Assembly (NCBI GenBank): GCA_029168955.1
Contig: JAPDOI010000710.1
Span: 240,089 to 304,088, forward strand
Length of the DNA stretch: 64,000 nt
Direction of reading: 5' to 3'
Source of the DNA: Aplectana chamaeleonis
Lineage: Eukaryota > Nematoda > Chromadorea > Rhabditida > Cosmocercidae
The position numbers were made by a program, and so were the translations under genes. Below are positions 11,145-21,208 of the stretch, piece after piece (the first letter of the stretch is position 1; the number at the start of each line of letters is the position of its first letter). The notes under the pieces were generated by a model that was not told the DNA's origin, did not search any database, and saw nothing but the letters and a program-made list of their open reading frames with translations.

Positions 11145-11981
11145 TTGAGTTCGAGGAGAACGTCTTCAAATCAGGGAAAGCGGCTGCTTACGCACTCGGC
11201 AAGAATTTTTTTCATCACACGTACCAAGCGAGGCGTGCAAAACAGAGTCACGGTTAGAGAGCTGAGCCGGTTGCCGCTCATGAACGCATCTGAGGCCTTT
11301 ACTCTCACACAGGTAGAGAAGGCTCTCAAAGAAATGCGGAATTCGAAGGCTATCGGACCTGACGGTATCTCCCCAGCCATCCTGAAGAAGCTTCCCACGG
11401 AACTTCTACCGATGCTTGCAGATATCATTAACACTTCTTTCCGGACCTGCACTCTACCCCAAGCTTGGAAGACAGCCAATGTGATACCGTTGCCAAAGCC
11501 AGGCAAGTCCCAAAGCACGGCAAAGGGCTTTCGACCAATACGCCTGTTATCGCCCGTCGCTAAATTAGCTGAAAAGTTGATCGTGACGGACCTGGCTGAT
11601 CAAAATGAGCGACAGCAGCATCAGCATGGGTTCAGGAAACTTCACTCCACTACTACAGCTCTATTGGAGATCGTGAGCTTTGCGGTCGATGGGTTCAACA
11701 TGAGAAAGCCCCTGAGAACGGTGGCCGTCGCCCTCGACCTGAGCAAAGCGTTTGACTCTGTTAACTTGGGACTGCTGTCCGAGAAACTGCTCAAGTCGTC
11801 GCTACCATCATGGCAGAAGCGATGGATTGCAGCGTTCACTAAAGGCCGCCGTGCTAAGGTTCTGTTCCAGAATCATGTATCCGATAGCATTCCAATAGCA
11901 GCCGGTGTTCCGCAAGGCGGAGTGTTGTCCCCTGCCCTATTCAGCCTGTATCTTGGAGGACATTCCCGAGCCTCCCAATGA
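11145..11981 (+). pseudogene. LINE B' reverse transcriptase, N-terminal and palm part
   Basis: About 278 codons. They cover FRTCTLPQAWKTANVIPLPKPGK (the Trp lost in B is present), HQHGFRKLHSTTTALLE, VALDLSKAFDSVN and GVPQGGVLSPALFSLYL. The frame breaks at about 11956 through an extra G just before the YADD block. Confidence 0.9.
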
Positions 11982-12300
11982 TGTAAGGATTGTTATGTAT
12001 GCCGACGACATCACCATCATGTGCCAGGATCGTGACCTGCAGATAGCCGCTAACAAGATCAGCGCCTATCTCGTCGAGTTGAAGCTCTTCCTCGATAAAA
12101 TGGTGCTCACAGTCTCTGCCGCAAAATCCTCTGTTTCAGTGTTCACAACGAACACCAAGGAACACAGTGCCCATCCAGATGTCAAATGGGATGGTGACCT
12201 GTTGCCAGCAGCTAAATTCCCAAGCTGCTTGGCCTTATTCTTGATCCTCACTGAAGTTCCACAAAACCGCGGAACAGAAACAAACAGTCGTCAAAGCTAG
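11956..12300 (+). pseudogene. LINE B' RT block with YADD
   Basis: EDIPEPPNDVRIVMYADDITIMC continues the RT one frame over; YADD lies at 11998-12009. KWDGDLLPAAKFP is followed by a one-base deletion near 12222 and loss of frame. Confidence 0.88.
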
Positions 12301-12310
12301 ACTTAATATC

Positions 12311-13069
12311 TTGAGAGCTCTCGGAGGAACATCATGGGGAAGCAGCCGAGAGACTATATTGAGAACCTACAGAGCAATACTTCAGCCGGCTCTGGAATAT
12401 GCGGCACCAGTGTGGCAGCACCTGGTGTCTGACAGCTCCTGGAATAAGCTGCAGCGTGTACAGAATGCTGCGCTTAGAATTGCTACCGGTTGTGCAAGGA
12501 GCTCCCCGGTAGCGCATCTTCACGCGGAGGCCTGTATATTGCCGGTCAAGGAGCATTGTGAACTCCAGGCACAGCAGATGTATATTAATGTTCTGAGGCA
12601 ACCGAATCATCCGTCAAAGAGAATCATGAAGCCCATAAGAGAGAGGTCGATTACGACGCCGTTCGCCGATGCTCCTCGTAAAGTTGATGTACAGAGATGG
12701 GCCGACTCCAAAATGGACAGGCTTCGTCTTCTGCGTGAGGAGCACACCCAGTTTGTTCGAGGATATCTAGCAAAGGCGGCTGTGAACCCTATCTTGGGAA
12801 CGGTGCCGCCTCGGGTTTGCGAGTCCGAATCTCAACTCGGCAGACGAGCCAGATGTGCTCTTGCATCGCTGCGCTGTGGTCACTCTATTCTGCTCATGTC
12901 TTACGTCAACAAGATCGACAGCAGCCGACCAGACGCATGCCCGGACTGTGGTGCTCCCGGACACGACACGGCGCACATGTTCATGTGCCCGAAGAGACCT
13001 ACCTCCTTAACAACAATGGACCTTTGGACGAATCCTGTGAAGGCCGCCCAGTTCCTCAACCTATGACAA
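12311..13069 (+). pseudogene. LINE B' C-terminal domain with CCHC motif
   Basis: About 251 codons, same organisation as in copy B. Two visible substitutions: SPVAHLHAE for SPVEHLHAE, and SITTPFADAP for SIRTPFADAP. Ends with CPDCGAPGHDTAHMFMCP and VKAAQFLNL-stop, then a (GAA)n tail. Confidence 0.88.
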
Positions 13070-14154
13070 AAACCACTTTGAGGCTGCAGAAGAAGAAGAA
13101 GTTTCAACCTTTGTTTTATCCTCTCTCCCCTCCCAGCTCATACCAAACACCCCACGGATGGTACTCGAGTACCTTCCAATCCATCACCCTTTAACCTCCC
13201 CTTCGTCTCTCCACCATCTATCTTCCCCCTCCCACCTCATGCCCCTCCTCCTACAATCCCATTCCACTTCTTAAGCAGCTTTACGATCGCTCACTCACAT
13301 CTACGGTTGTTTTCGCGGGCGATTTCAACGCTCACACTTTTTGCTCGTCTCTTGGCTCTGATGCTAGGGGAAATGACGTCGAAGATTGGGCAGAAGAATG
13401 CGACCTGGTCATCTTAAACGATGATCAGCCCACTCGTCTCCCTACCAACGGCCGATTCTCCAGCCCAGACATATCTCTAGTCTCGTCCAACCTTTCTAAC
13501 TCCTGCTCATGGTCCACCTCAACAACTCTGGCAAATGACCATGTCCCTGTATTCATCCATATCGATCTCCCCAATTCTGTCGCTTCTTATTCTAGTGTTC
13601 GCCAACATTCTTATCTTAATTTAGGCCGAGCCGACTGGCGCCTGTTCAATGAGGTTGCGCTTCACCTAGCGGCCGATTACCCTTGGAATGGCGACGGGCA
13701 CCAAAAAGAGTGCCATTTATTTGACTCGATCCGCAGAGCCATAAAGGCGGATATTCCTGCCGGCCGCGTTAAGACGTTCTATCCAAATGTCACAAGGGAG
13801 ATCCTCGATAATTCAGGACAAGAGATGCCAGGAGAGCGGTCAACCATCTGGACCCCGTCGTTAATGATCTTGACGGTGAGATCAAAAAGGATCTAGACAG
13901 GCACAAGAAAGAAGAGTGAGAGAAGTTCACTGGACAGTTGGATTTCAAGACGGACAGTGCATCTATCTGGAAGGCTTTACGGAAGCTCTCGGAAAAGAGC
14001 TCGCCTGCTACCGTCTCCACAACAGAATTCGACCACGGCGTATTCAAATCAGGAAAGGAAGCCGCTTATGCGCTCGGGAAAAGATTTGTTTTCATCGCCA
14101 GTGCAAAGCGTGGTCCGCAGAATAGAGTGACTGTACGAGAGCTGTGCCGCCTCC

Positions 14155-15602
14155 GAAGAAGTACCCATGTGCCACATGCGACAGAGACGTCACTTGGAAT
14201 GTGACCAGCGTCCAATGCTTTGGATGCCAAAGGTGGGTGCACTTCTCTTGTTCGGGTCTCAATTCTGTTAAGCATTATAACTCTTCTTTTCGCTGCGTTA
14301 TATGCTCTTCACCTTCTAACTCTGATTCCTCCAACTCCAATCGCCCCCTTTCCATTGTACATATCAATCTCAACGGCCTTCGTGTCAAGCTTTCTCAGCT
14401 CTTTCTCTCTTTGCACGTACTTACCATCCAGACGTGATCATGTTTCAAGAAACCAAGCTCTCTCCATCCCCTACCAGTCCTGATCCTAATATTGCGGGCT
14501 ATACTGCCTTCCATGCTGCAAAGTCAGCTCTTGGCGGAGGAGTTTCAACCTTTGTTTTATCCTCTCTCTCCTCCCACCTCATACCAAACACCCCCACGGA
14601 TGGTACTCTCGAGTACCTTCCAATCCATCTCCCCTTTAAAACTCCCCTTTGTCTGTCCAACATCTATATTCCCCCTACCACCTCATGCCCCTCCTCCTAC
14701 AATCCCATTCCACTTCTTAAGCAGCTTTACGACTGCTCCCTCTCATCTACGGTTGTTTTCGCGGGCGATTTCCACGCTCACACTTTTTGCTCGTCTCTTG
14801 GCTCTGATGCTAGGGGAAGTCACGTCGAAGATTGGGCAGAGGAATGCGACCTGGTCATCTTAAACGATGATCAGCCCACTCGTCTCCCTACCGACGGCCG
14901 ATTCTCCAGCCCAGGCATATCTCTAGTCTCGTCCAACCTTTCTAACTCCTGCTCATGGTCCACCTCAACAACTCTGGCAAATGACCATGTCCCTGTATTC
15001 ATCTATATCGATCTCCCCAATTCTCTCGCTTCTTATTCTGGTGTTCGTCAACATTCTTATCTTAATTTAGGCCGAGCCGACTGGCGCCTGTTCAATGAGG
15101 TTGCGCTTCACCTAGCGGCCGATTACCCTTGGAATGGCGACGGGCACCAAAAAGAGTGCCATTTATTTGACGCGATCCGCAGAGCCATAAAAGCGGATAT
15201 TCCTGTCGGCCGCGTTAAGACGTTCTATCCAAAATATCACAAGGGAGATCCTCGATAAGATCAGGGCAAGAGATGCCAGGAGAGCGGTCAACCATCTGGA
15301 CCCCGTCGTTACTGATCTTGACGATGAGATCAAAAAGGATCTAGACAGGCACAAGAAAGAAGAGTGAGAGAAGTTCACTGGACAGTTGGATTTCAAGACG
15401 GACAGTGCAGCTACCTGGAAGGTTTTAAGGAAGCTCTCGGGTAAGAGCTCGCCTGCCACCGTCTCCACAACAGAATTCGACAACGGCGTATTCAAATCAG
15501 ATAAGGAAGCCGCTAATGCGCTCGGGAAAAGTTTTTTTTTCATCACCAGTGCAAAGCGTGGTCCGCAGAATAGAGCGACTGTACGAGAGCTGTGCCGCCT
15601 CC
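14155..15602 (+). pseudogene. Array unit 6: last unit, joined to the RT of LINE A
   Basis: 1,448 bp, and the only unit that runs on into RT sequence (LCRLPLMGTAEAFTTTQVDK), so it marks where the progenitor element lies. Its endonuclease is the best preserved of the units: one open frame, about 14434-15258, covers QETK, GDFHAH (Asn to His), LVILNDDQPTRLP and ANDHVPVF (Ser to Asn before the usual DH). The frame then breaks near 15232 by an inserted base, and the shared TGA follows near 15366. Confidence 0.85.
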
Positions 15603-15730
15603 CTCTTATGGGCACGGCCGAAGCGTTCACTACGACGCAAGTTGATAAGATGATAAACGATATGCGGAACTCTAAAGCGATTGGTCCTGACGGAATATGC
15701 CCTGCTGTCACTGAACTTACTGAAATCATC
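15603..15730 (+). pseudogene. LINE A reverse transcriptase, 5' fragment
   Basis: Continues array unit 6 in frame: PLMGTAEAFTTTQVDKMIND, then MRNSKAIGPDGICPAV. Five codons are deleted after PAV (LKKLP in copy C), then TELTEII runs into the insertion point of LINE C. The last 10 bases are the target duplication of C. Confidence 0.85.
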
Positions 15731-15766
15731 TTCTTCTTCTTCTTTGCAGCCACATCGAGGGTTTTG

Positions 15767-18601
15767 TCATAGGTGAAGAAACTGGGCGACCAGTAGTGGA
15801 TTCGTCCATAGATCCATTATGGTCAGCGTGGTAGGTCTCACCGGACAGCGAAATAAATGTGCTGTATCATGGCCGATAGTACCGCAGTCCGGACAGACAT
15901 CAGATTTGCTGCTGTCGATTTTGCTGACGTAGGACATGAGCATTGACGAGTGACCGCAGCGCAACGATGCCAGTGTGCATCTAGCCCTTCTTCCGAGTTG
16001 AGTCTCGGATTCGCAGACTGGGGGCGGTACTTCTCCTAGTATAGGATTCACCGCCGCCTTCTCAAGATGACACCGTACGAACTTGGTGTGCTCCTCGCGC
16101 AAAAGACGGAGTCGTTCTTGCTGTGAGTCGTGCCATCTCTGCAAGTTGACTTTGCATGGAGCATCGGCAATTGGCATTCTTTTGGCTCTCTCTCTAACGG
16201 GGTTAAGCACTCTCCAGGACGGGTGGTTTGGTTGCTTAATAATATTGATTCGTAATTGTTGGGCTTGCAGCTGACAGTGCTCCTTCACAGGCAATAGACG
16301 GGCTTCGGCATGCAGATGCTCGACTGAGGAACTCTTTGCACATCCGGTGCCAATGCGAAGAGCGGCATTTTGTACGCGTTGCATCTTAAACCAGGAAGAT
16401 TCTGAAACTAGATGCTGCCAAACCGGTGCGGCGTATTCCATGGCTGGCTGAAGAATCGCCTTATACGTCATGAGTATCGTTTCCTTGCTGCTACCCCATG
16501 AGGTACCGCCTAGGGCCCTGAGAACATTGAGTTTGGCTTTAACAACAGCCTGCTTCTGCTCGGTATTTTTATGAAACTTGAGCGACGGATCGAGCACAAG
16601 ACCGAGCAGTTTTGGAAATCGAGCAGCAGGCAGACGGTCTCCATCCCACTCTACCTCCGGATGAGCTCTGTGCTCGGATGGTTCCGTTGTGAGGACGGAT
16701 ACTGATGATTTCGATGCGGAGATCTTTAGCATCTTGTCGTCGAAGAACCTCTTCAGCGTCTTCAGGTACTCGTTGATCTTGGTGGCGGCTACCTTTATAT
16801 CCCGGTCTCGACACATGATTGTTATATCATCGGCGTAGGCGACAGTCTTGATATCCTGTGGTGGTTCAGGCATATCTTCTAGATACAGACTGAAGAGAGC
16901 TGGTGATAAAACACCGCCCTGGGGGACTCCAGCTGCCATAGGAATACTGTTGGAGACATGGTTCTGGAACATGACTCTTGCCCGTCGACCTTTGATAAAG
17001 GCCGATATCCAGCGCTTTTGCCACGGTGGTATCGACGACTCCAAAACGTTTCTTGACAAGATTCCTAGGTTAACCGTATCGAAAGCCCTGGTGAGATCCA
17101 ACGCGACAGCAACACTTCTCAATGGCTTCAAAGCGTTGAACCCGTCGATTGCATAGCTAGTAATTTCTAGCAACGCAGTAGTTGTAGAATGCAGCCTTTT
17201 GAACCCGTGTTGAAACAATTGTTTCTCGTTATGCTCTGCTAAATTCTCCACAATGAGCTTTTCGGCTACCTTAGCGAAAGGTGACATCAAGCTAATGGGT
17301 CGATAACCCTTTACTGACGACTGAGGTTTGCCTGGCTTCGGCAACGGGATGACGTTGGCTGTCTTCCAGTTTTGGGGAATAATGCACGAGCTGAATGAAG
17401 TGTTAATCACATCAACGACGAGTGGGAGGATCTCAGTCGGGAGCTTCTTCAGTACAGCAGGACAAATGCCGTCGGGACCGACAGCTTTGGAGTTCCGCAT
17501 GTCCTTTATGATCTTCTCTACGTGCGCCACAGTGTACGCATCGGCCGTGCTCATGAGCGGGAGGCGGCACAGCTCTCTAACTGTCACTCTATTCTGCGGA
17601 CCACGCCGTGTACTTGTGACAAAGAAGCTTTTTCCAAGAGAGTAGGCGGCTTCCTTACCCGTCTTGAAAACGTTATTATCAAATTCAATGGTGGATACGG
17701 TAGCTGGCGAGCTCTTTCCAGACAGCTTCCGTAGTACCTTCCACGTAGTTGCACTGTCCGCCTTGAAATCCAACTGTCCCGTGAACTTTTCCCATTCTTT
17801 CTTGTGCCTGTCCAGATCTTTTCTGATCTCGTCATCGAGTTGAGCAACGACAGGGTCTAGATGGTCGGCTGCTCTCCTGGCATCTCTAGTCCTAATCTTT
17901 TGGAGAATTTCTCTGGTGACGTTTGGATAGAACGTCTTAACGCGGCCAACAGGAATAGCCGCCTTCATGGCCCGGCGGATTACATCAGACAGGTGGTGCT
18001 CTTTTTGATGCACATTGCCGTTCCACGGATAGTCAGCCGCTAGGCGGAGCGCAACCTCGCTGAACAGGCACCAGTCTGCTTGGCCTAAATTGAGATAAGA
18101 ACGTTGTCGAACACCAGAATAAGGAGCAAGAGAATTTGAGAGATCGATGTGCACAAAGACAGGAATATGATCACTAGACAATGTAGTCGAGGTAGACCAT
18201 GAGCAGGTGTTTGAAAGGTTGGAAGAGACAAGAGTTATGTCTGGGCTAGAAGATCGGCCGTTGGCAGGGAGGCGAGTGGGCTGATCATCGTTTAGTATGA
18301 CCAGGTCGCACTCCTCCGCCCATTCCTCGACGTCACTTCCTCTAGCATCAGAGCCAAGAGACGAGCAAAATGTATGAGCATTAAAATCGCCCGCAAATAT
18401 AGACGAAGATGAGATGGAGCAGTCGTAAAGCTGCCTGAGGAGTAGAATAGGATCATAGGATGGAGGGCATGATGTGGTAGGGGAATATAGATGTTGAAGA
18501 GAGAAAGGGAGTTTTGAGGGGGAGATGGACCGGGAGGTACTCGAGAGTACCGTCCGTGGGAGTGTTAGGTATGAGGTGTGAGGGAAGAGTAGATAATACA
18601 A
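15767..18601 (-). CDS. LINE C endonuclease/reverse transcriptase polyprotein (5' frameshifted)
   Basis: 944 codons open to the TGA at 15767-15769; this is not a true start, because the frame is cut by a shift in the endonuclease N-terminus. Residues 71-76 GDFNAH and 143-148 SDHIPV are endonuclease boxes. Residues 340-400 hold the RT entry (VGPDGICPAVLKKLP), 498-510 VALDLTRAFDTVN, 557-566 AGVPQGGVLS and 589-592 YADD (about 16826-16837). Residues 903-920 are CPDCGTIGHDTAHLFRCP, a C-terminal CCHC finger. Expected role: nick target DNA and copy the element RNA at the nick. Only a 36-base 3' UTR follows. Intact RT suggests a fairly young insertion. Confidence 0.92.
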   Translation of the reverse strand: MYYLLFPHTSYLTLPRTVLSSTSRSISPSKLPFSLQHLYSPTTSCPPSYDPILLLRQLYDCSISSSSIFAGDFNAHTFCSSLGSDARGSDVEEWAEECDLVILNDDQPTRLPANGRSSSPDITLVSSNLSNTCSWSTSTTLSSDHIPVFVHIDLSNSLAPYSGVRQRSYLNLGQADWCLFSEVALRLAADYPWNGNVHQKEHHLSDVIRRAMKAAIPVGRVKTFYPNVTREILQKIRTRDARRAADHLDPVVAQLDDEIRKDLDRHKKEWEKFTGQLDFKADSATTWKVLRKLSGKSSPATVSTIEFDNNVFKTGKEAAYSLGKSFFVTSTRRGPQNRVTVRELCRLPLMSTADAYTVAHVEKIIKDMRNSKAVGPDGICPAVLKKLPTEILPLVVDVINTSFSSCIIPQNWKTANVIPLPKPGKPQSSVKGYRPISLMSPFAKVAEKLIVENLAEHNEKQLFQHGFKRLHSTTTALLEITSYAIDGFNALKPLRSVAVALDLTRAFDTVNLGILSRNVLESSIPPWQKRWISAFIKGRRARVMFQNHVSNSIPMAAGVPQGGVLSPALFSLYLEDMPEPPQDIKTVAYADDITIMCRDRDIKVAATKINEYLKTLKRFFDDKMLKISASKSSVSVLTTEPSEHRAHPEVEWDGDRLPAARFPKLLGLVLDPSLKFHKNTEQKQAVVKAKLNVLRALGGTSWGSSKETILMTYKAILQPAMEYAAPVWQHLVSESSWFKMQRVQNAALRIGTGCAKSSSVEHLHAEARLLPVKEHCQLQAQQLRINIIKQPNHPSWRVLNPVRERAKRMPIADAPCKVNLQRWHDSQQERLRLLREEHTKFVRCHLEKAAVNPILGEVPPPVCESETQLGRRARCTLASLRCGHSSMLMSYVSKIDSSKSDVCPDCGTIGHDTAHLFRCPVRPTTLTIMDLWTNPLLVAQFLHL

Positions 18602-19174
18602 AGTGGAAACTCCTCCGCCAAGATTTGACCTTGGAGCATGGTAAGAAGTATAGCCCGGGATATTGGGATGAGGATTTGTAGGGATGGAGAAAGCTTGGTT
18701 TCTGAACCATGATCACGTCTGGATGGTAAGTACGTGCAAAGAGAGATAGCTCAGAAAGCTTGCCACGAAGGCCGTTGAGATTTATATGTACAATGGAAAG
18801 GGGGCGATTGGAGTTTGAGGAATCAGAGTTGGTAGGTGAGGAGCAGAAAACACATCGAAAAGAAGAGTGATGATGCCTCACAGAACAGAGACCCGAACAG
18901 GAGAGATGCACCCACCTTTGGCATCCGAAGCACTGGACGCTGGTATGTCTCCTGGTAACATCCTTGCCGCACGCGGCGCATAGGTACTTCTGAGCGGGTC
19001 CAGGATTCCTCTCCACGCCGGTCGTTTGCAGGAGAATCCGAAGGAGACCTGCGGCCGGCCAGCACCTCTCCCATGACAAAAACCCTCTTCGTGGAGGGGA
19101 TGACGTCGGTTTGCACGGAGATGATCTTCTTTCCTCCACACTGCCACGGCACGAACGTACGACATCTCGGCAGC
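18602..19174 (-). pseudogene. LINE C N-terminus: 2A-like motif, finger, endonuclease start
   Basis: Open frame from the element 5' end through VEERRSSPCKP, the 2A-like motif, a complete C4HC3 finger (CAACGKDV, VQCFGCQRWVHLSC, FRCVFC), and INLNGLRGKLSELSLFARTY. At about 18707 one base is missing in VQETK (reads VQKPSF). From there the original frame is lost, and the 944-codon frame takes over downstream. No ATG is present in this frame before the 2A motif. Confidence 0.82.
18996..19019 (-). other. 2A-like ribosome-skipping motif in LINE C
   Basis: GVERNPGP on the minus strand, preceded by LLRILLQTT and followed by AQKYLCAAC. It is conserved exactly although neighbouring residues differ from copy B, which suggests selection on the motif during the life of the family. 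Confidence 0.7.
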
Positions 19175-20479
19175 TGAAATCATCAATACCGCAGTGGCAG
19201 AAACGCTAGATATCGGTATTCATCAAGGGCAGACGAGCCAGAGTTATGTTCCAGAACCATGTCTCCAATAGTATTCCAATGGCAGCTGGAGTCCCGCAGG
19301 GCGGTGTCCTATCGCCAGCCCTCTTCAGCCTGTACCTCGAGGGTATGCCTGAGCCGCCACAGGATATCAAGGTTGTCGCGTATGCTGACGACATAGCAAT
19401 CATGTGTCGAGATCGGGACTTACAGGTGACCGCCAATAAGATCAACGAGTACTTGATCACACTGAAGATCTTTTTCGACGAGATGATGCTAAAGATTTCT
19501 GCATCCAAGTCGTCAGAATCCGTTCTCACAACGGATCCTCCCGAGCACAGCGCTCATCCGGACGTGAAGTGGGATGGAGACCGTCTACCTGCTGCGCGAT
19601 TTCCAAAACTGCTCGGTCTTGTGCTCGATCCGTCGCTCAAGTTTCATAAAAATACCGAGCAGAAGCAGGCGGTCGTCAAAGCCAAGCTCAATGTACTCAG
19701 GGCCCTGGGCGGTACCTCATGGGGAAGCAGCAAGGAAACTATACTCACTACGTATAAGGCGATCCTCCAGCCCGCACTGGAGTACGCCGCACCGGTTTGG
19801 CAGATTCCTCTTGGACGAAGATGCAACGAGTACAGAATGCCGCTCTTCGCATCGCCACCGGTTGTGCCAGGAGTTCCCCAGTCGAGCACTTGCATGCCGA
19901 AACACGTTTACTACCAGTGAAGGAGCACTGTGAGCTGCAAGCTCAACAATTCCGTATCGACATTATAAAACAACCAAACCATCCTTCACGAAGAGTACTT
20001 AATCCCGTTAGAGAGAGAGAGAGCTAAAAGACAGCCATTTGCCGATGCTCCAAGCAAAGTCAACTTGCAGAGATGGCACGACTCACAGCAAGAACGACTC
20101 CGTCTTCTGCGCGAGGAGCACATTAAGTTCGTACGGTTTCATCTTGAGAAGGCGGCGGTGATTCCTATACTAGGAGAAGTACCGCCCCCAGTCTGCAAAT
20201 CCGAGACTCAACTCGGAAGAAGGGCGAGATGCACACTCGCATCGCTGCGGTCACTCGACAATGCTCATGTCCTACGTCAGCAAGATTGACAGCAGCAAAT
20301 CTGATGTTTGTCCGGACTGCGGTACTATCGGCCATGATGCAGTACATCTATTTAACTACCCGGTGAGACCTACCACGCTGACACCAATGGACCTATGGAC
20401 TAATCTACTACTGGTCGCCCAGTTTCTCCGCCTATGACAAAACCCTCGATGTGGCTGCAAAGAAAAAGAAGAAGAAAAA
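19175..20479 (+). pseudogene. LINE A reverse transcriptase and C-terminus, 3' fragment
   Basis: Resumes LINE A after copy C. A deletion joins INT directly to PQWQKR, losing roughly 130 RT residues, and the Trp of KRWISAF is a TAG (about 19209). From 19246 the RT is open: GVPQGGVLSPALFSLYL, then VAYADDIAIMC (YADD about 19380). Frames change near 19800 (deletion after APVWQ), 20025 (GAGA expansion in RERES) and about 20250. The end is FLRL-stop, TGTGGCTGCAAAG and (GAA)n at about 20479. Confidence 0.88.
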
Positions 20480-20741
20480 CCTTGCTAGATGATGGGCACT
20501 TTTCATAGAGACGCATTTTTGCGCGCGCCAAAGCTATGATTCACCTTTTTTAGCCACAAATAGAAAGAAACGGCGGAACTGAGAAAACCCCACGGCACAC
20601 ATTCGGCGGTACAACCAATCGAATGGCCGTCTGCTGATGCCAAACAGTGAAAAGGGCGGGCAGAGAGGAACGGGGGGGGGGGGGCAAGCAGCGCTATTGT
20701 TCGCCAAAGTAGCGTCGACCATTAGCGGTGATAGCCCTTCC
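20480..20741. other. Unassigned sequence with a G homopolymer
   Basis: Flank of LINE A. It contains a run of 12 or more G near 20671-20683 and no ORF, structural RNA or repeat I can identify. The last 8 bases (20734-20741, AGCCCTTC) are the target duplication of the next element. Confidence 0.5.
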
Positions 20742-21111
20742 AAGGTTGAGCAAGCTGTTGTGGCGATTTTTGTCGCAGTCACGACCCCCTCCCAAAATTC
20801 CAAAATTTTACGACCCCCTGGGACCAAAATTTTTTAAAGCTTATTCAGTGTCTTATTGTTAATTTTGTCAAGAAAATGTCTATTTTCTAAACATCTTCTC
20901 TGTATATAATCTGTTTTTATATTGTTGAAAATGCATACACCTCGCACGCGACTGACTATTCCTACCTCATTTTACCTTACCATGTTGTTTGAAAAAATCC
21001 TATTTTTCTCCAAAAGTTTTACGACCCTCTCCCAATTTTCATTTTTTTTCCGAAATTTTAAAAAATTTTACGACCTCCCGTTGTGATCAGTCACAACGCT
21101 GCTCAACCCTG
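20742..21111. mobile_element. hAT-like MITE, 370 bp
   Basis: Ends CAAGGTTGAGCA and TGCTCAACCCTG are inverted repeats starting CARGG, as in hAT elements. Exact 8-bp target duplication AGCCCTTC at 20734-20741 and 21112-21119. Longer arms pair GTTGTGGCGA with the TCACAACG side and repeat ACGACCCCCTCCCAAAATT-like blocks. No coding capacity, so it would need a transposase in trans. Confidence 0.85.
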
Positions 21112-21208
21112 AGCCCTTCCCTCTGATCCTCCTCACTGTTTGCTCCACGAGGCGACCAAACTAACAAATCAGGGGTTTTGCTCGTGAAAACCCACTAGTT
21201 GTGCAATG

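Larger units (their letters stand above)
9655..13099 (+). mobile_element. Full-length CR1/Jockey-like LINE, copy B'
   Basis: 3,445 bp, nearly identical to copy B and bounded by the same 11-bp duplication. The finger reads in one frame here. Lesions differ from those of B: TAT to TAG at 10153-10155 (TTYPQPN), a base lost near 10993, an extra T near 11208, an extra G near 11956 and a base lost near 12222. Almost all differences from B are single-base indels, often in homopolymers. Confidence 0.9.
9258..14154 (+). repeat. Array unit 5, interrupted by LINE copy B'
   Basis: A tandem duplicate of unit 4 including its LINE. The LINE interrupts it at the same base, with the same 11-bp target duplication (9644-9654 and 13100-13110). 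Two independent insertions at the same base are far less likely than duplication of the 4.9-kb composite by unequal exchange. Confidence 0.9.
1..15602 (+). repeat. Tandem array of a 1.44-kb internal LINE segment
   Basis: Six head-to-tail copies of the part of a CR1-like LINE that runs from the zinc finger through the endonuclease to the start of the RT. Junctions lie at 40/41, 1484/1485, 2922/2923, 4364/4365, 9257/9258 and 14154/14155. At each one the pre-RT codons (VTVRELCRL) are fused directly to the finger start (KKYPCATC) at the same bases. Units 4 and 5 are 4.9 kb because each contains a full LINE insertion. All units share the same +1 frameshift between finger and endonuclease and the same in-frame TGA (KKEE-stop-EKFTG), so an already dead copy was amplified. 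The array probably continues upstream of base 1, since the window opens inside a unit tail. Confidence 0.93.
15731..19174 (-). mobile_element. Full-length CR1/Jockey-like LINE, copy C
   Basis: 3,444 bp on the minus strand, inserted into LINE A. Flanked by TGAAATCATC at 15721-15730 and 19175-19184. Its 5' end (GCTGCCGAGATG, read on minus from 19174) and (GAA)n tail match B and B'. The protein is clearly diverged from B (for example DGICPAV against DGISPAI), and LINE A resembles C more than B. It is the best preserved member: everything from mid-endonuclease to the C-terminus is open. Confidence 0.93.
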
